Shown: positions 1 to 8,117 of the stretch, piece by piece
How the letters are laid out: each line of letters opens with the position of its first letter
Position numbering within the stretch: the first letter of the stretch is position 1
Source of the DNA: Gloeocapsopsis sp. IPPAS B-1203
Lineage (GTDB): Bacteria; Cyanobacteriota; Cyanobacteriia; Cyanobacteriales; Chroococcidiopsidaceae
NCBI RefSeq assembly: GCF_002749975.1
Contig: NZ_PEIG01000020.1
Coordinates: 1-64,000, forward strand
Length of the DNA stretch: 64,000 nucleotides
Reading direction: 5' to 3'
The notes under the pieces: generated by a model
The model's database searches: none
What the model was told of the DNA's origin: nothing
What the model saw: only the letters and a program-made list of their open reading frames with translations
Made by a program: the position numbers and the translations under genes

Positions 1-273
1 AATGGCTTTGATTACCAGTATATTGGCAAGAAAGTCGCACCCACGTTCAAAATCCCCAAAGGCGAACATTATGTTCGGATAGAAAGTGGCAAAGGTGAGT
101 TAGGCATCTACATCATGGGTGATGATCGTGTCTTTCCTTGGCGGTGGAAGATTCGTCCAGCAGATTTCAATAACTTGCAGATTTTGCCGCACCTTTTGCG
201 GGGTGTTAAGGTCGCTGATATTGTTGTTATTCTCGGCAGTGTAGATATTATTATGGGTTCGGTTGATCGGTAA
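1..273 (+). CDS. ndhH: NAD(P)H-quinone oxidoreductase subunit H, C-terminal part
   Basis: The window opens inside this gene. Frame 1 reads without a stop from base 1 to TAA at 271-273, giving the last 90 residues of a protein that is normally about 394 residues. The motifs [21 protein letters not shown] and the end [14 protein letters not shown] are characteristic of NdhH, the 49-kDa-type subunit of the cyanobacterial NDH-1 complex in thylakoid and plasma membranes. NDH-1 works in respiration, cyclic electron flow around photosystem I and CO2 uptake. The start codon lies upstream of the window. The match to the family end is clear and I see nothing abnormal. Confidence 0.93.
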   Translation, partial: NGFDYQYIGKKVAPTFKIPKGEHYVRIESGKGELGIYIMGDDRVFPWRWKIRPADFNNLQILPHLLRGVKVADIVVILGSVDIIMGSVDR

Positions 274-433
274 TACCGATTCTCTTAATTTCGGCAACAG
301 ATAAAACATCAACAATAGACTTCTGGCAATCATGGGCGGATGAAGACACCACCCCACAAACTTAAAAGTGTTATTTCATCAAGGTCATAAGCTTGATTCA
401 TTTACAATTTAGGCAATTAAAATCAAAGTAACA

Positions 434-1315
434 ATGACCGATTTTAACAAGAACAATTTACCGCTGATCTTCCCCCATCCGCCGATTCTAACTAGCGATT
501 GTGCTGACTGGAACAACATTCAGTTTACTCATTTCCGGCAACCACCCTGCGATGTTCCAGAACGCGTGTCGTCCCAGCATACCATTTGTATGAATGTTGG
601 GAAGCCCGTGCAGTTGGAGCAAGCAGTTGGTGGGCAATATCAGCAGGTTTACTCAGGATTTGGAGATTTGAAAATTTACCCAGCCTACTGTAGCCAACAG
701 TTTCACTGGGATAAAGAAGCTGAGTTTTTCAATTTGTTTTTAGCACCGTCATTTCTGGCTACTGTTAGTTATGACGTATTTGGGAGCGATCGCCTCGAAC
801 TCATTCCACATCTGGCTACACTATTCGATCCACTAGTTCAGCAGATTGGCTTTGCACTCAAAACATCCTTAGAGATCGACGGAAAAAACAGCCATCTTTA
901 TGCTGACTCGCTAGCCCATGCACTTGTCGTTCATCTTTTATCTAGATATTCAACCAACTCACGTCAAATCAAAACTATCACAGGTAGTTTTAATCAACAG
1001 CAATGGCAACAAATTGTTGATTTTATTGAGGCAAATTTAGAGAGAAACATCAGCTTAACTCAGTTAGCAGAAATTGTGCGGTTGAGTCCATATCATTTTG
1101 CTCATTTGTTTAAGAAATCGACTAATATTTCACCTCATCAATATTTAATTCGTTATCGGATTGAACGAGCCAAACAACTGATCGTTAGCGGTAATTTATC
1201 GCTGGCTGCGATCGCTCAGACTGTTGGGTTTGCCAGCCAAGGACATTTCACTTACCATTTCAAACGCCTTGTAGGAGTTACGCCCAAATTTTGGCAGCGA
1301 TCGCAAGAACGTTGA
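434..1315 (+). CDS. AraC family transcriptional regulator
   Basis: 293 residues. The last ~105 residues form a double helix-turn-helix of the AraC/XylS type: a first helix pair around LTQLAEIVRLSPYHFAHLFKK and a second around SLAAIAQTVGFASQGHFTYHFK, ending in the usual GVTPKFW. The N-terminal ~180 residues are an uncharacterised effector-binding region. Regulators of this kind usually act on a neighbouring gene. The next gene on the same strand is a SnoaL-like protein about 90 bases downstream, and the minus-strand glycosyltransferase/secretion cluster follows. The effector and target genes cannot be told from the sequence. Confidence 0.85.
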   Translation: MTDFNKNNLPLIFPHPPILTSDCADWNNIQFTHFRQPPCDVPERVSSQHTICMNVGKPVQLEQAVGGQYQQVYSGFGDLKIYPAYCSQQFHWDKEAEFFNLFLAPSFLATVSYDVFGSDRLELIPHLATLFDPLVQQIGFALKTSLEIDGKNSHLYADSLAHALVVHLLSRYSTNSRQIKTITGSFNQQQWQQIVDFIEANLERNISLTQLAEIVRLSPYHFAHLFKKSTNISPHQYLIRYRIERAKQLIVSGNLSLAAIAQTVGFASQGHFTYHFKRLVGVTPKFWQRSQER

Positions 1316-1406
1316 AAATAACCGCAAGAACCTTGAAGAAAAGAATTTGAGAGTTATTGGATACTGAATGCGTAAGTTGATAACTTCTTACGAGAAAGGA
1401 GAATTT

Positions 1407-1817
1407 ATGTCACGGGAGAATGTAGAGAATATTCGCTGTCTTTTTAAAGCTGTTGAAGAACGCGACATTGCTGGAGTTCTCGCCGCTTACGCTCCTGAGA
1501 TTGTCATCCGCGATGCAGAGTCACTGCCCTATGGTGGCGTGTATCGCGGTCTTGAAGGTGCAAAACAACATATTGAAGGGGCTGCCCAAACTTGGAACAA
1601 CCTTCAACCTTCAGCCGAGAGGAAAATGGAGGCAGTCTTTTTAGATGCAGAAGATTATATCATCGTCCTTTGGCGGTTGAAAGGGCTGGCGACGAGTAGC
1701 GGCAGAAAGCTCGATTTACCAGTAGTGAGCGTCTATAAGATGCGTGATGGCAAAATCGTCGAATCACAGATGTTCTACGCAGATACAGTTGCAATACGGC
1801 AATTTCTAGAGGAGTAG
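1407..1817 (+). CDS. SnoaL-like / NTF2-fold protein
   Basis: 136 residues from an ATG at 1407 preceded by a good ribosome site (AGAAAGGAG). An in-frame ATG at 1368 would add 13 residues but has no comparable site, so the later start is preferred. The pattern (NVENIRCLFKAVEERDIAGVLAAYAPEI near the start, GGVYRGLEGA, then VYKMRDGKIVESQMFYADT) is that of the SnoaL-like polyketide cyclase/NTF2 fold, a small cone-shaped barrel that binds small hydrophobic molecules or acts as an isomerase or hydrolase. Known members are too varied for a substrate to be named. It lies directly behind the AraC regulator and may be its target. Confidence 0.75.
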   Translation: MSRENVENIRCLFKAVEERDIAGVLAAYAPEIVIRDAESLPYGGVYRGLEGAKQHIEGAAQTWNNLQPSAERKMEAVFLDAEDYIIVLWRLKGLATSSGRKLDLPVVSVYKMRDGKIVESQMFYADTVAIRQFLEE

Positions 1818-1964
1818 AGGAGAGGCGGGTGGTTGGTAGGCGGGTAGTAGGGTAAGAGGGAAAAATAGCAATTAGATCTCTCCTACACTCCTACACTCCT
1901 ACTTTCTCAATAGCCAAAGCGCCACTACTCACTCCACATTGCAGTTAATTAACGGGAATTATTA
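1818..1964. repeat. Heptad-type short repeats between convergent genes
   Basis: The gap between the SnoaL-like gene and the minus-strand glycosyltransferase holds G-rich degenerate repeats (GGCGGGTGGTTGGTAGGCGGG) and then three tandem copies of CTCCTACA-type units around 1880-1902. These resemble the short tandemly repeated sequences common between cyanobacterial genes. No RNA gene or clear terminator is visible. Confidence 0.5.
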
Positions 1965-3626
1965 CTAGTTCTCAAGACGTAGAATATCGAATTTTAAGAG
2001 GTAAACGAGGGTACGTAAGAGTTTTGATGCGTTTTCTTCAGGAAATTGACTGAGAATTTGTGCTACTGACAGAGAACCGTGTTCGGCGATCGCTCTCACA
2101 ATAGCATCAATAGTTGCAATAGGAATTCTTCTTTCCGCACCAAAGTTGGTTATCCATATTTGTTGGATGGCATTTAACTGTTGTGGTGTTGCCATTACAC
2201 CGATTCCTAAAACTGAGTCGTGGTTTAGCGTTGCCGTTGGATAATGCCCAAAAACTCGCAACGGATCGTCACACAAAGGGTAAGGTGGTGTGTTTGGAGG
2301 AAGTGCAGACATCGCACTTTTAGTCCGAATTCCAGCAAGTTCCTGCCAGAGGTTTTCGTAAGCGGCGATCGCAACTTGCCAATCATACATTTTCCTGGCG
2401 CGTTCTCTGCCGTTGTTTCCTAGGCGTTGTCGTAGTTCGCTATCTGCTATGAGTTTTGTTAAAGCTGTTGCACACGCATCAATATCTACCGCAGCTGCCA
2501 TAGACGTATGCGCAATATAGGCGCTGTAATTAAGGTTGTCGCTAAGATAATCGAAAGCTAAATCAATAGCTGTTGGTGGTGGTATCACTGTCGGGATTTT
2601 AAAACCATCGATCTCATCACGTACCGATTCTTGATAACCATCCCAATCAGAAACAACAACGGGTAAGCCTGCTGCCATTGCTTCAATTGGTGTCAGTCCA
2701 AAGGTTTCTTGAATGTTATCGACAAGCGAAACAAAAATATCTGCAACAAACCAAATACTAGAACGAACTTCGGGTTTGCGTCCATCAACAAAAATCGTAT
2801 TTACCGAAGGACAAAAAACTTTAGCACTTTCTTTAAAAGCCACTTCTTCTTTTTGATCTTCAAACCAGCCTGCTTGAATCAAATGTACTCTTACATTACT
2901 TGCTTGTGCTGCTCTTTCTATGGCTAAATACATCGGTACGGGATGCGCTTTGGCATAAAAGCACAACCTACCAACGAACAAAATTACAATGTCATCCGGT
3001 GCAATACCGAGTTGTTGGCGAACACTGTGACGAATTTGCGTTTTATGACTGTGTAAAAATGCATTGCAGTCTACCCCCAAGGGAATCACTGGTAGCTGAA
3101 CGTCAATGTTTGGTTTCCTACCAATGCGTTGTGCTAAATATTCAGCCCAGGTATCAAGCAGACGTTGAATTGCTATTTTAACTGCAATTGAGGTACATAT
3201 CAGCGCGTCCCAAGGTTGAATGGGTGCAATCAGTAACTCTCCAATGCTTTGCATAACGCTAAGACTGGCAATTGTATGTGTTACCCCACAAATACTGTAA
3301 GCTTGTTGATCAGTAAAACGACGCTGCCAAGCTAATTGAGCGATCGTAGGGGCGGGATAATAAATTGCACCTGGTTGGGCTGGGCTATGAGGATTGCTAG
3401 TTGGTAGCCACTCGACTTGGCGCGGTTGTTTCATCCAAGGTTGAATGCGCTGGCAAAAATCAACAAACTCTGCACGGCTGGTTGCATAACAATACAAAGT
3501 GTCTGCACGACTAAACTCAATCCAACCTTTAAGAAAACCCTCACCCGCAGCTTGACGACCTAGAAGTCGGTTACTACTAGTATCATATCCATCTCGTTTG
3601 TAAAAAATTGCTGCATTGGAATTCAT
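1965..3626 (-). CDS. GT4-type glycosyltransferase with C-terminal extension
   Basis: 553 residues from the ATG ending at 3626. A start 30 bases further upstream (3656) would read through intergenic repeat sequence (MTNDQLPASH) and is unlikely. The C-terminal Rossmann half carries the retaining GT4 signature: a nucleotide-sugar loop (VILFVGRLCFYAKAHP), then the E-x7-E region in NIQETFGLTPIEAMAAGLPVVVSDWDGYQE. About 110 residues follow the usual GT-B end and match nothing I recognise. Substrates are unknown. It lies on the same strand as a flavin monooxygenase and another GT4 enzyme upstream of a type I secretion cluster, so a role in modifying a lipid, polysaccharide or secreted product is possible but inferred. 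Confidence 0.8.
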   Translation of the reverse strand: MNSNAAIFYKRDGYDTSSNRLLGRQAAGEGFLKGWIEFSRADTLYCYATSRAEFVDFCQRIQPWMKQPRQVEWLPTSNPHSPAQPGAIYYPAPTIAQLAWQRRFTDQQAYSICGVTHTIASLSVMQSIGELLIAPIQPWDALICTSIAVKIAIQRLLDTWAEYLAQRIGRKPNIDVQLPVIPLGVDCNAFLHSHKTQIRHSVRQQLGIAPDDIVILFVGRLCFYAKAHPVPMYLAIERAAQASNVRVHLIQAGWFEDQKEEVAFKESAKVFCPSVNTIFVDGRKPEVRSSIWFVADIFVSLVDNIQETFGLTPIEAMAAGLPVVVSDWDGYQESVRDEIDGFKIPTVIPPPTAIDLAFDYLSDNLNYSAYIAHTSMAAAVDIDACATALTKLIADSELRQRLGNNGRERARKMYDWQVAIAAYENLWQELAGIRTKSAMSALPPNTPPYPLCDDPLRVFGHYPTATLNHDSVLGIGVMATPQQLNAIQQIWITNFGAERRIPIATIDAIVRAIAEHGSLSVAQILSQFPEENASKLLRTLVYLLKFDILRLEN

Positions 3627-3799
3627 ATGAGAGGCTGGTAACTGGTCATTAGTCATTAGTCATTGGTAGTCAATAGCGATCTTCTGTGAGATTTTGTTTG
3701 ATTGCTAAATACTTACTGTTTTCTCATTACCCATTACCTATTACCCAATAAAAGATGTAACTTCTAATGATGTTTAACTACTTAGCTACGAATGAGTGT

Positions 3800-5194
3800 T
3801 TAAGTTACTTTGGTTGCAACCTTAGTTGTTAGTGTTTCTCGATGTAAAGTTGATTGCAGCACTTCTTTGAAAACTAGAGCAACGATTTTGGGATGAAATA
3901 AAGCATTTGGTGTTTTTAGCATATGCATGACTTGGAGAAACTGCGATCGCACACCCACATTTTTGGTAGATAGCAGCATTACCCAATCCATATACCAATG
4001 CATTAACTTCGTTTTTTGAGTCACTGGCTTACCTTCAGTACCGCGATAACGGTAATCTTCACTTGTTGCGAGTGTCCAAGGAACTGCGTTAACTTGAGCT
4101 AATTGAGATTGAAAACGTTTACTTAAGCCAAAAAGACCTTTTTTGAGACATTGATCTAGAGTTTCCGCAGCGATCGCCGCCGTTGTCATACCTTGTCCAT
4201 ATACGGGATTAAACGTACACGCCGCATCACCAGTGACGATGAAACCTTCTGGCATTTGGTGAAGTTTTTCGTAATGACGGCGGCGGTTTTCGGTAGCGCG
4301 ATAGCTAACTATTGGGGAGAGAGGTTTAGCGTCTTTGATCGCGTCATAAAGAATAGAACTACGCAGCGTACGTACAAATTCAAGAAAACCCTTCTCGTCT
4401 GTGGGTGGATAGTCTTTATCACCTCCGCCTAGAGAAACAAGCCAACGATTGCCTTCAATGGGTAACATTAACCCCCCACGCGTCACGTTTGGTGGTGCGG
4501 CTTGCAAGTACAAAGCCTGCCAATCGCTTGAGAAGTTAGTAGGAGGTTGATAAATGCGACTTGCGTAGCCAACGTGAGAATTCACAACGGTTTCTTGCGG
4601 CGGTTCGTAACCGAGTGCTGTTAGCCACTGCGGAGTTTTGGACATTCGCCCACTTGCATCAACAACAAGATCGGCATAGACTTGTTGTTCACTCACCCTT
4701 CCAGGATGTGGTTGATTGTGTAAACGCACTTGAACACCAGTAATCGCACTTTTGTCAGAATTAGCAAGTAAACCTGTCACTTCAGATTTAGTAATGAAGC
4801 ATACCTGGGGACATTGCATCAACCGTTGACGCACACCCCATTCCAATAAACTGCGGCTGCTAGCCAACAGCATCACTCCAGAAGTAAAGCGAATACCCCA
4901 CCCCGCTGGATTTAGCCAAGCAACATCTTTTGCCATGTCAATCTGTGATGCGCCCGCAGCGTATAATTCTGTATGCAAGCCTGGAAAAAGTTCTTCTAAA
5001 ATTATCGCTCCCCGCATTAATAACACGTGGACGTGATGCGATTGCGGAACGCCTTTACGCGGTACAGGGTTTTCAGGAAAGCAATCGCGTTCAATAATCG
5101 TGACTCGATCAAAGTACTTCGTCAAAACTCGACCAGCCACCAGCCCAGCGATACTACCACCGATTACCACTGCATGACTACCTTGATTTGACAT
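3800..5194 (-). CDS. FAD-dependent monooxygenase / oxidoreductase
   Basis: 464 residues. The dinucleotide-binding motif VIGGSIAGLVAG sits at residues 10-21, followed by an acidic residue (IIERD) that would hold the ribose. The second FAD motif GDAACTFNPVYGQG lies around residue 322. This is the group 1 flavin monooxygenase/geranylgeranyl-reductase superfamily. Such enzymes hydroxylate, epoxidise or reduce small hydrophobic compounds. No membrane segment or signal peptide is evident. It stands between two glycosyltransferase genes on the same strand, 177 bases from the upstream one, so the three may act on one metabolite. The substrate cannot be read from the sequence. Confidence 0.8.
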   Translation of the reverse strand: MSNQGSHAVVIGGSIAGLVAGRVLTKYFDRVTIIERDCFPENPVPRKGVPQSHHVHVLLMRGAIILEELFPGLHTELYAAGASQIDMAKDVAWLNPAGWGIRFTSGVMLLASSRSLLEWGVRQRLMQCPQVCFITKSEVTGLLANSDKSAITGVQVRLHNQPHPGRVSEQQVYADLVVDASGRMSKTPQWLTALGYEPPQETVVNSHVGYASRIYQPPTNFSSDWQALYLQAAPPNVTRGGLMLPIEGNRWLVSLGGGDKDYPPTDEKGFLEFVRTLRSSILYDAIKDAKPLSPIVSYRATENRRRHYEKLHQMPEGFIVTGDAACTFNPVYGQGMTTAAIAAETLDQCLKKGLFGLSKRFQSQLAQVNAVPWTLATSEDYRYRGTEGKPVTQKTKLMHWYMDWVMLLSTKNVGVRSQFLQVMHMLKTPNALFHPKIVALVFKEVLQSTLHRETLTTKVATKVT

Positions 5195-5371
5195 TCTGGT
5201 ATCTCCCGTAAAGATTGTGCTTCCAATAGCAAGCCGAGGAGAATTTATCTTCCTAGTAACACATCTTGCTTAGTTCAGATCTCTACAAACTCTTTACCAC
5301 CAATTACAGATCCTCTAAGTCTATCTTTGCATTCTCTGCGTCTGAATTGATTCATGAAACTTATAAAAACA

Positions 5372-6577
5372 CTACCCAGCAATACTTTTAATCATTTCAA
5401 GATGTTTCGGCAACAAATCTGCCAAAGCATAACGTTCTAACACCGTTTCTCTTGCTTTAGCACGAAGTTCTGCCATGCGTGTAGGATGATTTAACACTTC
5501 ATCAACGCGATCTGCAATTTGCTGCGGTGCAAAGAAGTCAACAAGTAATCCATTCTCGCCATCTTGAATGACTTCCGCAACGGGTGCAGTGTTAGAACCT
5601 AATACTAAGCACCCTGTAGACATTGCCTCAATCATTGACCAAGATAAAACAAACGGTCGCGTTAAATAAACATGAACAGAGGAGGCTTGAATAACTTGCA
5701 GATATTGATTATAAGGTAATGAGCCAGTAAAATGCACCCGCGATAAATCTAGCGGGACTTTTTTGAGCATGAACTCTTTGTAAGATATACCGTCGGGTAA
5801 AGATTTACCATAGCAAACGCGCTCAGAACCTACAATAACAACATGACAATTGGGGCGGCGTTCTTGGATATAGGCGATCGCTTCCATAAACTGCGGGAAA
5901 CCTCGATACGGTTCCATCCCCCGCGCCACATACGTTACAAGTTCGTCAACCCCCGATAAATCGAGATTTGGTAAAACTAGCTTTGCTCCTGGCTTCGGTT
6001 TAAAGTATTCTGTATCTACCCCGTCATGCAGTACAGAAATCTTACTGTGAAATTCTGCAGGAAACTGGGCACGTTGCCAAAATGTAGGTGATAAACCGCG
6101 ATCGCAGCTATATAAATCAATCAAAATTGGTGCATTCTTAATCCGAATTCGCGCTATGTCATCAACATTTAAAGGATCGGTAGGATCAAAATCGGCATCT
6201 GAACCCCGCGCATGATAAAACCATTCAAAATAACAAATCAACGGTGTATTTGGAAATGCATCTTTAACAAATAATGTTGGACCCCAACCTGAATGTCCGC
6301 AAATAACATCAGGAATAAATTTTTGTGCTTTTAATTGTTCAGCTATTTTATATACGGCTTGTCCGTGCAATACTGCACTTTCTAAAGGTCTAACATAATG
6401 ATGTGTTGATGGGTGAGGATTGCGACTTGGTTCAAAGATAGCTTTGTAAACACCTGGTAGCGAAACATCTTGATTTTTAGTACCAAAAACAACTTGGTTA
6501 TTTGGAACGCTGGCAAGCGCTTGCGCAACATGACGATATTGTGCAGGAAAATTAGTGTGAAGAAATAATATGCGCAT
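5372..6577 (-). CDS. GT4 family glycosyltransferase
   Basis: 401 residues. It begins MRILFLHTNFPAQYRH, typical of a group of cyanobacterial GT4 enzymes. The GT-B C-terminal half shows VTYVARGMEPYRGFPQFMEA, VVIVGSERVCYGKSLP and the E-containing donor site in LSWSMIEAMSTGCLVLGSNTAPVAEV. The family transfers a sugar from an NDP-sugar with retention of configuration, usually to a lipid or growing polysaccharide at the cytoplasmic face. It lies 100 bases downstream of the HlyD-type adaptor gene on the same strand; the gap is filled with heptad repeats. Co-transcription is plausible but not shown. Confidence 0.83.
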   Translation of the reverse strand: MRILFLHTNFPAQYRHVAQALASVPNNQVVFGTKNQDVSLPGVYKAIFEPSRNPHPSTHHYVRPLESAVLHGQAVYKIAEQLKAQKFIPDVICGHSGWGPTLFVKDAFPNTPLICYFEWFYHARGSDADFDPTDPLNVDDIARIRIKNAPILIDLYSCDRGLSPTFWQRAQFPAEFHSKISVLHDGVDTEYFKPKPGAKLVLPNLDLSGVDELVTYVARGMEPYRGFPQFMEAIAYIQERRPNCHVVIVGSERVCYGKSLPDGISYKEFMLKKVPLDLSRVHFTGSLPYNQYLQVIQASSVHVYLTRPFVLSWSMIEAMSTGCLVLGSNTAPVAEVIQDGENGLLVDFFAPQQIADRVDEVLNHPTRMAELRAKARETVLERYALADLLPKHLEMIKSIAG

Positions 6578-6603
6578 ATAAATTAAGTGGGTAAAATAAA
6601 CGT

Positions 6604-6677
6604 AACTTAAAGATTGGTAACTGGTAATTGGTCAATCACAAAAAATTTCAATTACCTATTACTTATTACCCATTACC
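6604..6677. repeat. Heptad short tandem repeats
   Basis: The spacer holds GGTAACTGG/GGTAATTGG units followed by degenerate ATTACCTATTACTTATTACCC units. The same family recurs at 3640-3670, 3725-3750, 20644-20671 and 29478-29569. It is non-coding and lies between two genes of the same strand. Confidence 0.65.
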
Positions 6678-8117
6678 CTATCGCACTGTTTCTAAACTCT
6701 TAATTTTCTTATCAAACATATTCATAAACATACTTAGAACTGTTCGCTTACGTACTTTTATACTGCTATTGACGCCCATACCAGATTGCAGTGGTACGTC
6801 TTTACCATTAACAGTTAAAGCTTGGCGTTCGAGTTGAATTTTTGCGGGAAAGGCGTAATATGGGCGTTCTTGCGTTGGCGGTAAAGCATCTGAACCAACC
6901 CAGACTAATTTGCCTTTAATACTACCGAATTCAGATTCAGGAAAAGATTCAATTTTGACATCTGTTTCCATTCCTGGATACACAAAACCAATATCTTTAT
7001 TAGTTAGATATACCGAAGCTACTAAATTTTCATTTGGGACAATTTTCAGTATTGGTTCAGCAGAATTAGCGACAAATCCTTGCGATTTTGCTTGAAGATC
7101 AAAGACAATTCCATCAACAGGCGATCGCAATTCTTGATATTGTAAATTCAAGTTAGCTTTGCTTAATTCTCCGTCGATCTCGGCAATTCTTTTCTCGTTT
7201 TCTATTTTATTGCGCCCAAGTTGAGTATCAATTTCAGCAATTTTCTTCTGATTATCGGCAATTTTTGTTAAATTGTCTTTTGAACTGAGCGCAATTGTAT
7301 TCTGTAATTGTTCTTTTGCTTGAGCAATTTGAATTGATAATCGTTGTTGTTCTGCATCCAAGCGATCTACTTCAGATTGGCGTGTTAAAACTTCTTGCTG
7401 TTGGCGTTGGTATTGTACTTGTGATAATCCACCTTCTTCGGCAACAGGTGTAATTTTATCGAGTATTCCTTGGTTGATTGCAGTGACTTTTCTAGCAGTT
7501 GCTAGCTGCGATCGCGTTTGACCAAGTTGTTTTTCTAGTTCTTGAATGCGGAGATTTGCATCTGCTATGCGTGAGCGATATTCTGCCCGTGCACTTGTTA
7601 GTAATTGTTGTTGATTTGCATCAAATTCGCCTTCAGTCCGCTTGTTAGGGTTAAGTCCATTAACTTGTGCTTTTAAAAAGTCATTTTCTGCGACTAAAGC
7701 TGCGCGTAACCGAGTTAATGCGGATAAATCTGATGAACTATCTAAACTGTTATTACCCGCTGTAGCTGTTGTGTAAAACTGATTTTCTCGTAATAAGGAG
7801 GCTTTTAATTGAATCAGCGATCGCACATCTGCTTGTGGGGCAGTAGGATCAAATGTAACTAACAATTCTCCTTTTTTAACTAATTGCCCATCATTGACAT
7901 AAATTTCCCGAACAACACCACCAGTTGGTGCTTTAATTTCTTTTGTTGAGCCTTGCGGTTCAAGCTTTCCTGTTGCTGGTACGGCTTGTTCTATTTTGGC
8001 AAGTGATGCCCAAATAAATGCCGAGGTTGTCACCGAAACAAGTAACCACATGACAACTCTAGACCATATTGCGGGTTGCTCTAAAATAACGGGTTGTTCG
8101 ATAGATTCTGATCTCAT
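6678..8117 (-). CDS. HlyD family periplasmic adaptor of a type I secretion system
   Basis: 479 residues. A single N-terminal membrane helix (about residues 22-42, VVMWLLVSVTTSAFIWASLA) precedes a biotinyl-lipoyl half-motif (TGGVVREIYVNDGQLVKKGELL). A long coiled-coil hairpin occupies about residues 160-320 (RIQELEKQLGQTRSQL), then the second lipoyl half (LRSPVDGIVFDLQ) and a beta-barrel domain. This is the membrane fusion protein that links an inner-membrane ABC exporter to an outer-membrane TolC channel. Its start overlaps the stop of the exporter gene by 4 bases, which implies translational coupling and one complex. No TolC gene is in the window. Confidence 0.9.
   Translation of the reverse strand: MRSESIEQPVILEQPAIWSRVVMWLLVSVTTSAFIWASLAKIEQAVPATGKLEPQGSTKEIKAPTGGVVREIYVNDGQLVKKGELLVTFDPTAPQADVRSLIQLKASLLRENQFYTTATAGNNSLDSSSDLSALTRLRAALVAENDFLKAQVNGLNPNKRTEGEFDANQQQLLTSARAEYRSRIADANLRIQELEKQLGQTRSQLATARKVTAINQGILDKITPVAEEGGLSQVQYQRQQQEVLTRQSEVDRLDAEQQRLSIQIAQAKEQLQNTIALSSKDNLTKIADNQKKIAEIDTQLGRNKIENEKRIAEIDGELSKANLNLQYQELRSPVDGIVFDLQAKSQGFVANSAEPILKIVPNENLVASVYLTNKDIGFVYPGMETDVKIESFPESEFGSIKGKLVWVGSDALPPTQERPYYAFPAKIQLERQALTVNGKDVPLQSGMGVNSSIKVRKRTVLSMFMNMFDKKIKSLETVR

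Noticed and set aside
100-357. Minus-strand frame at the left edge
   Set aside because: It lies opposite the clear ndhH coding sequence and has no recognisable feature.
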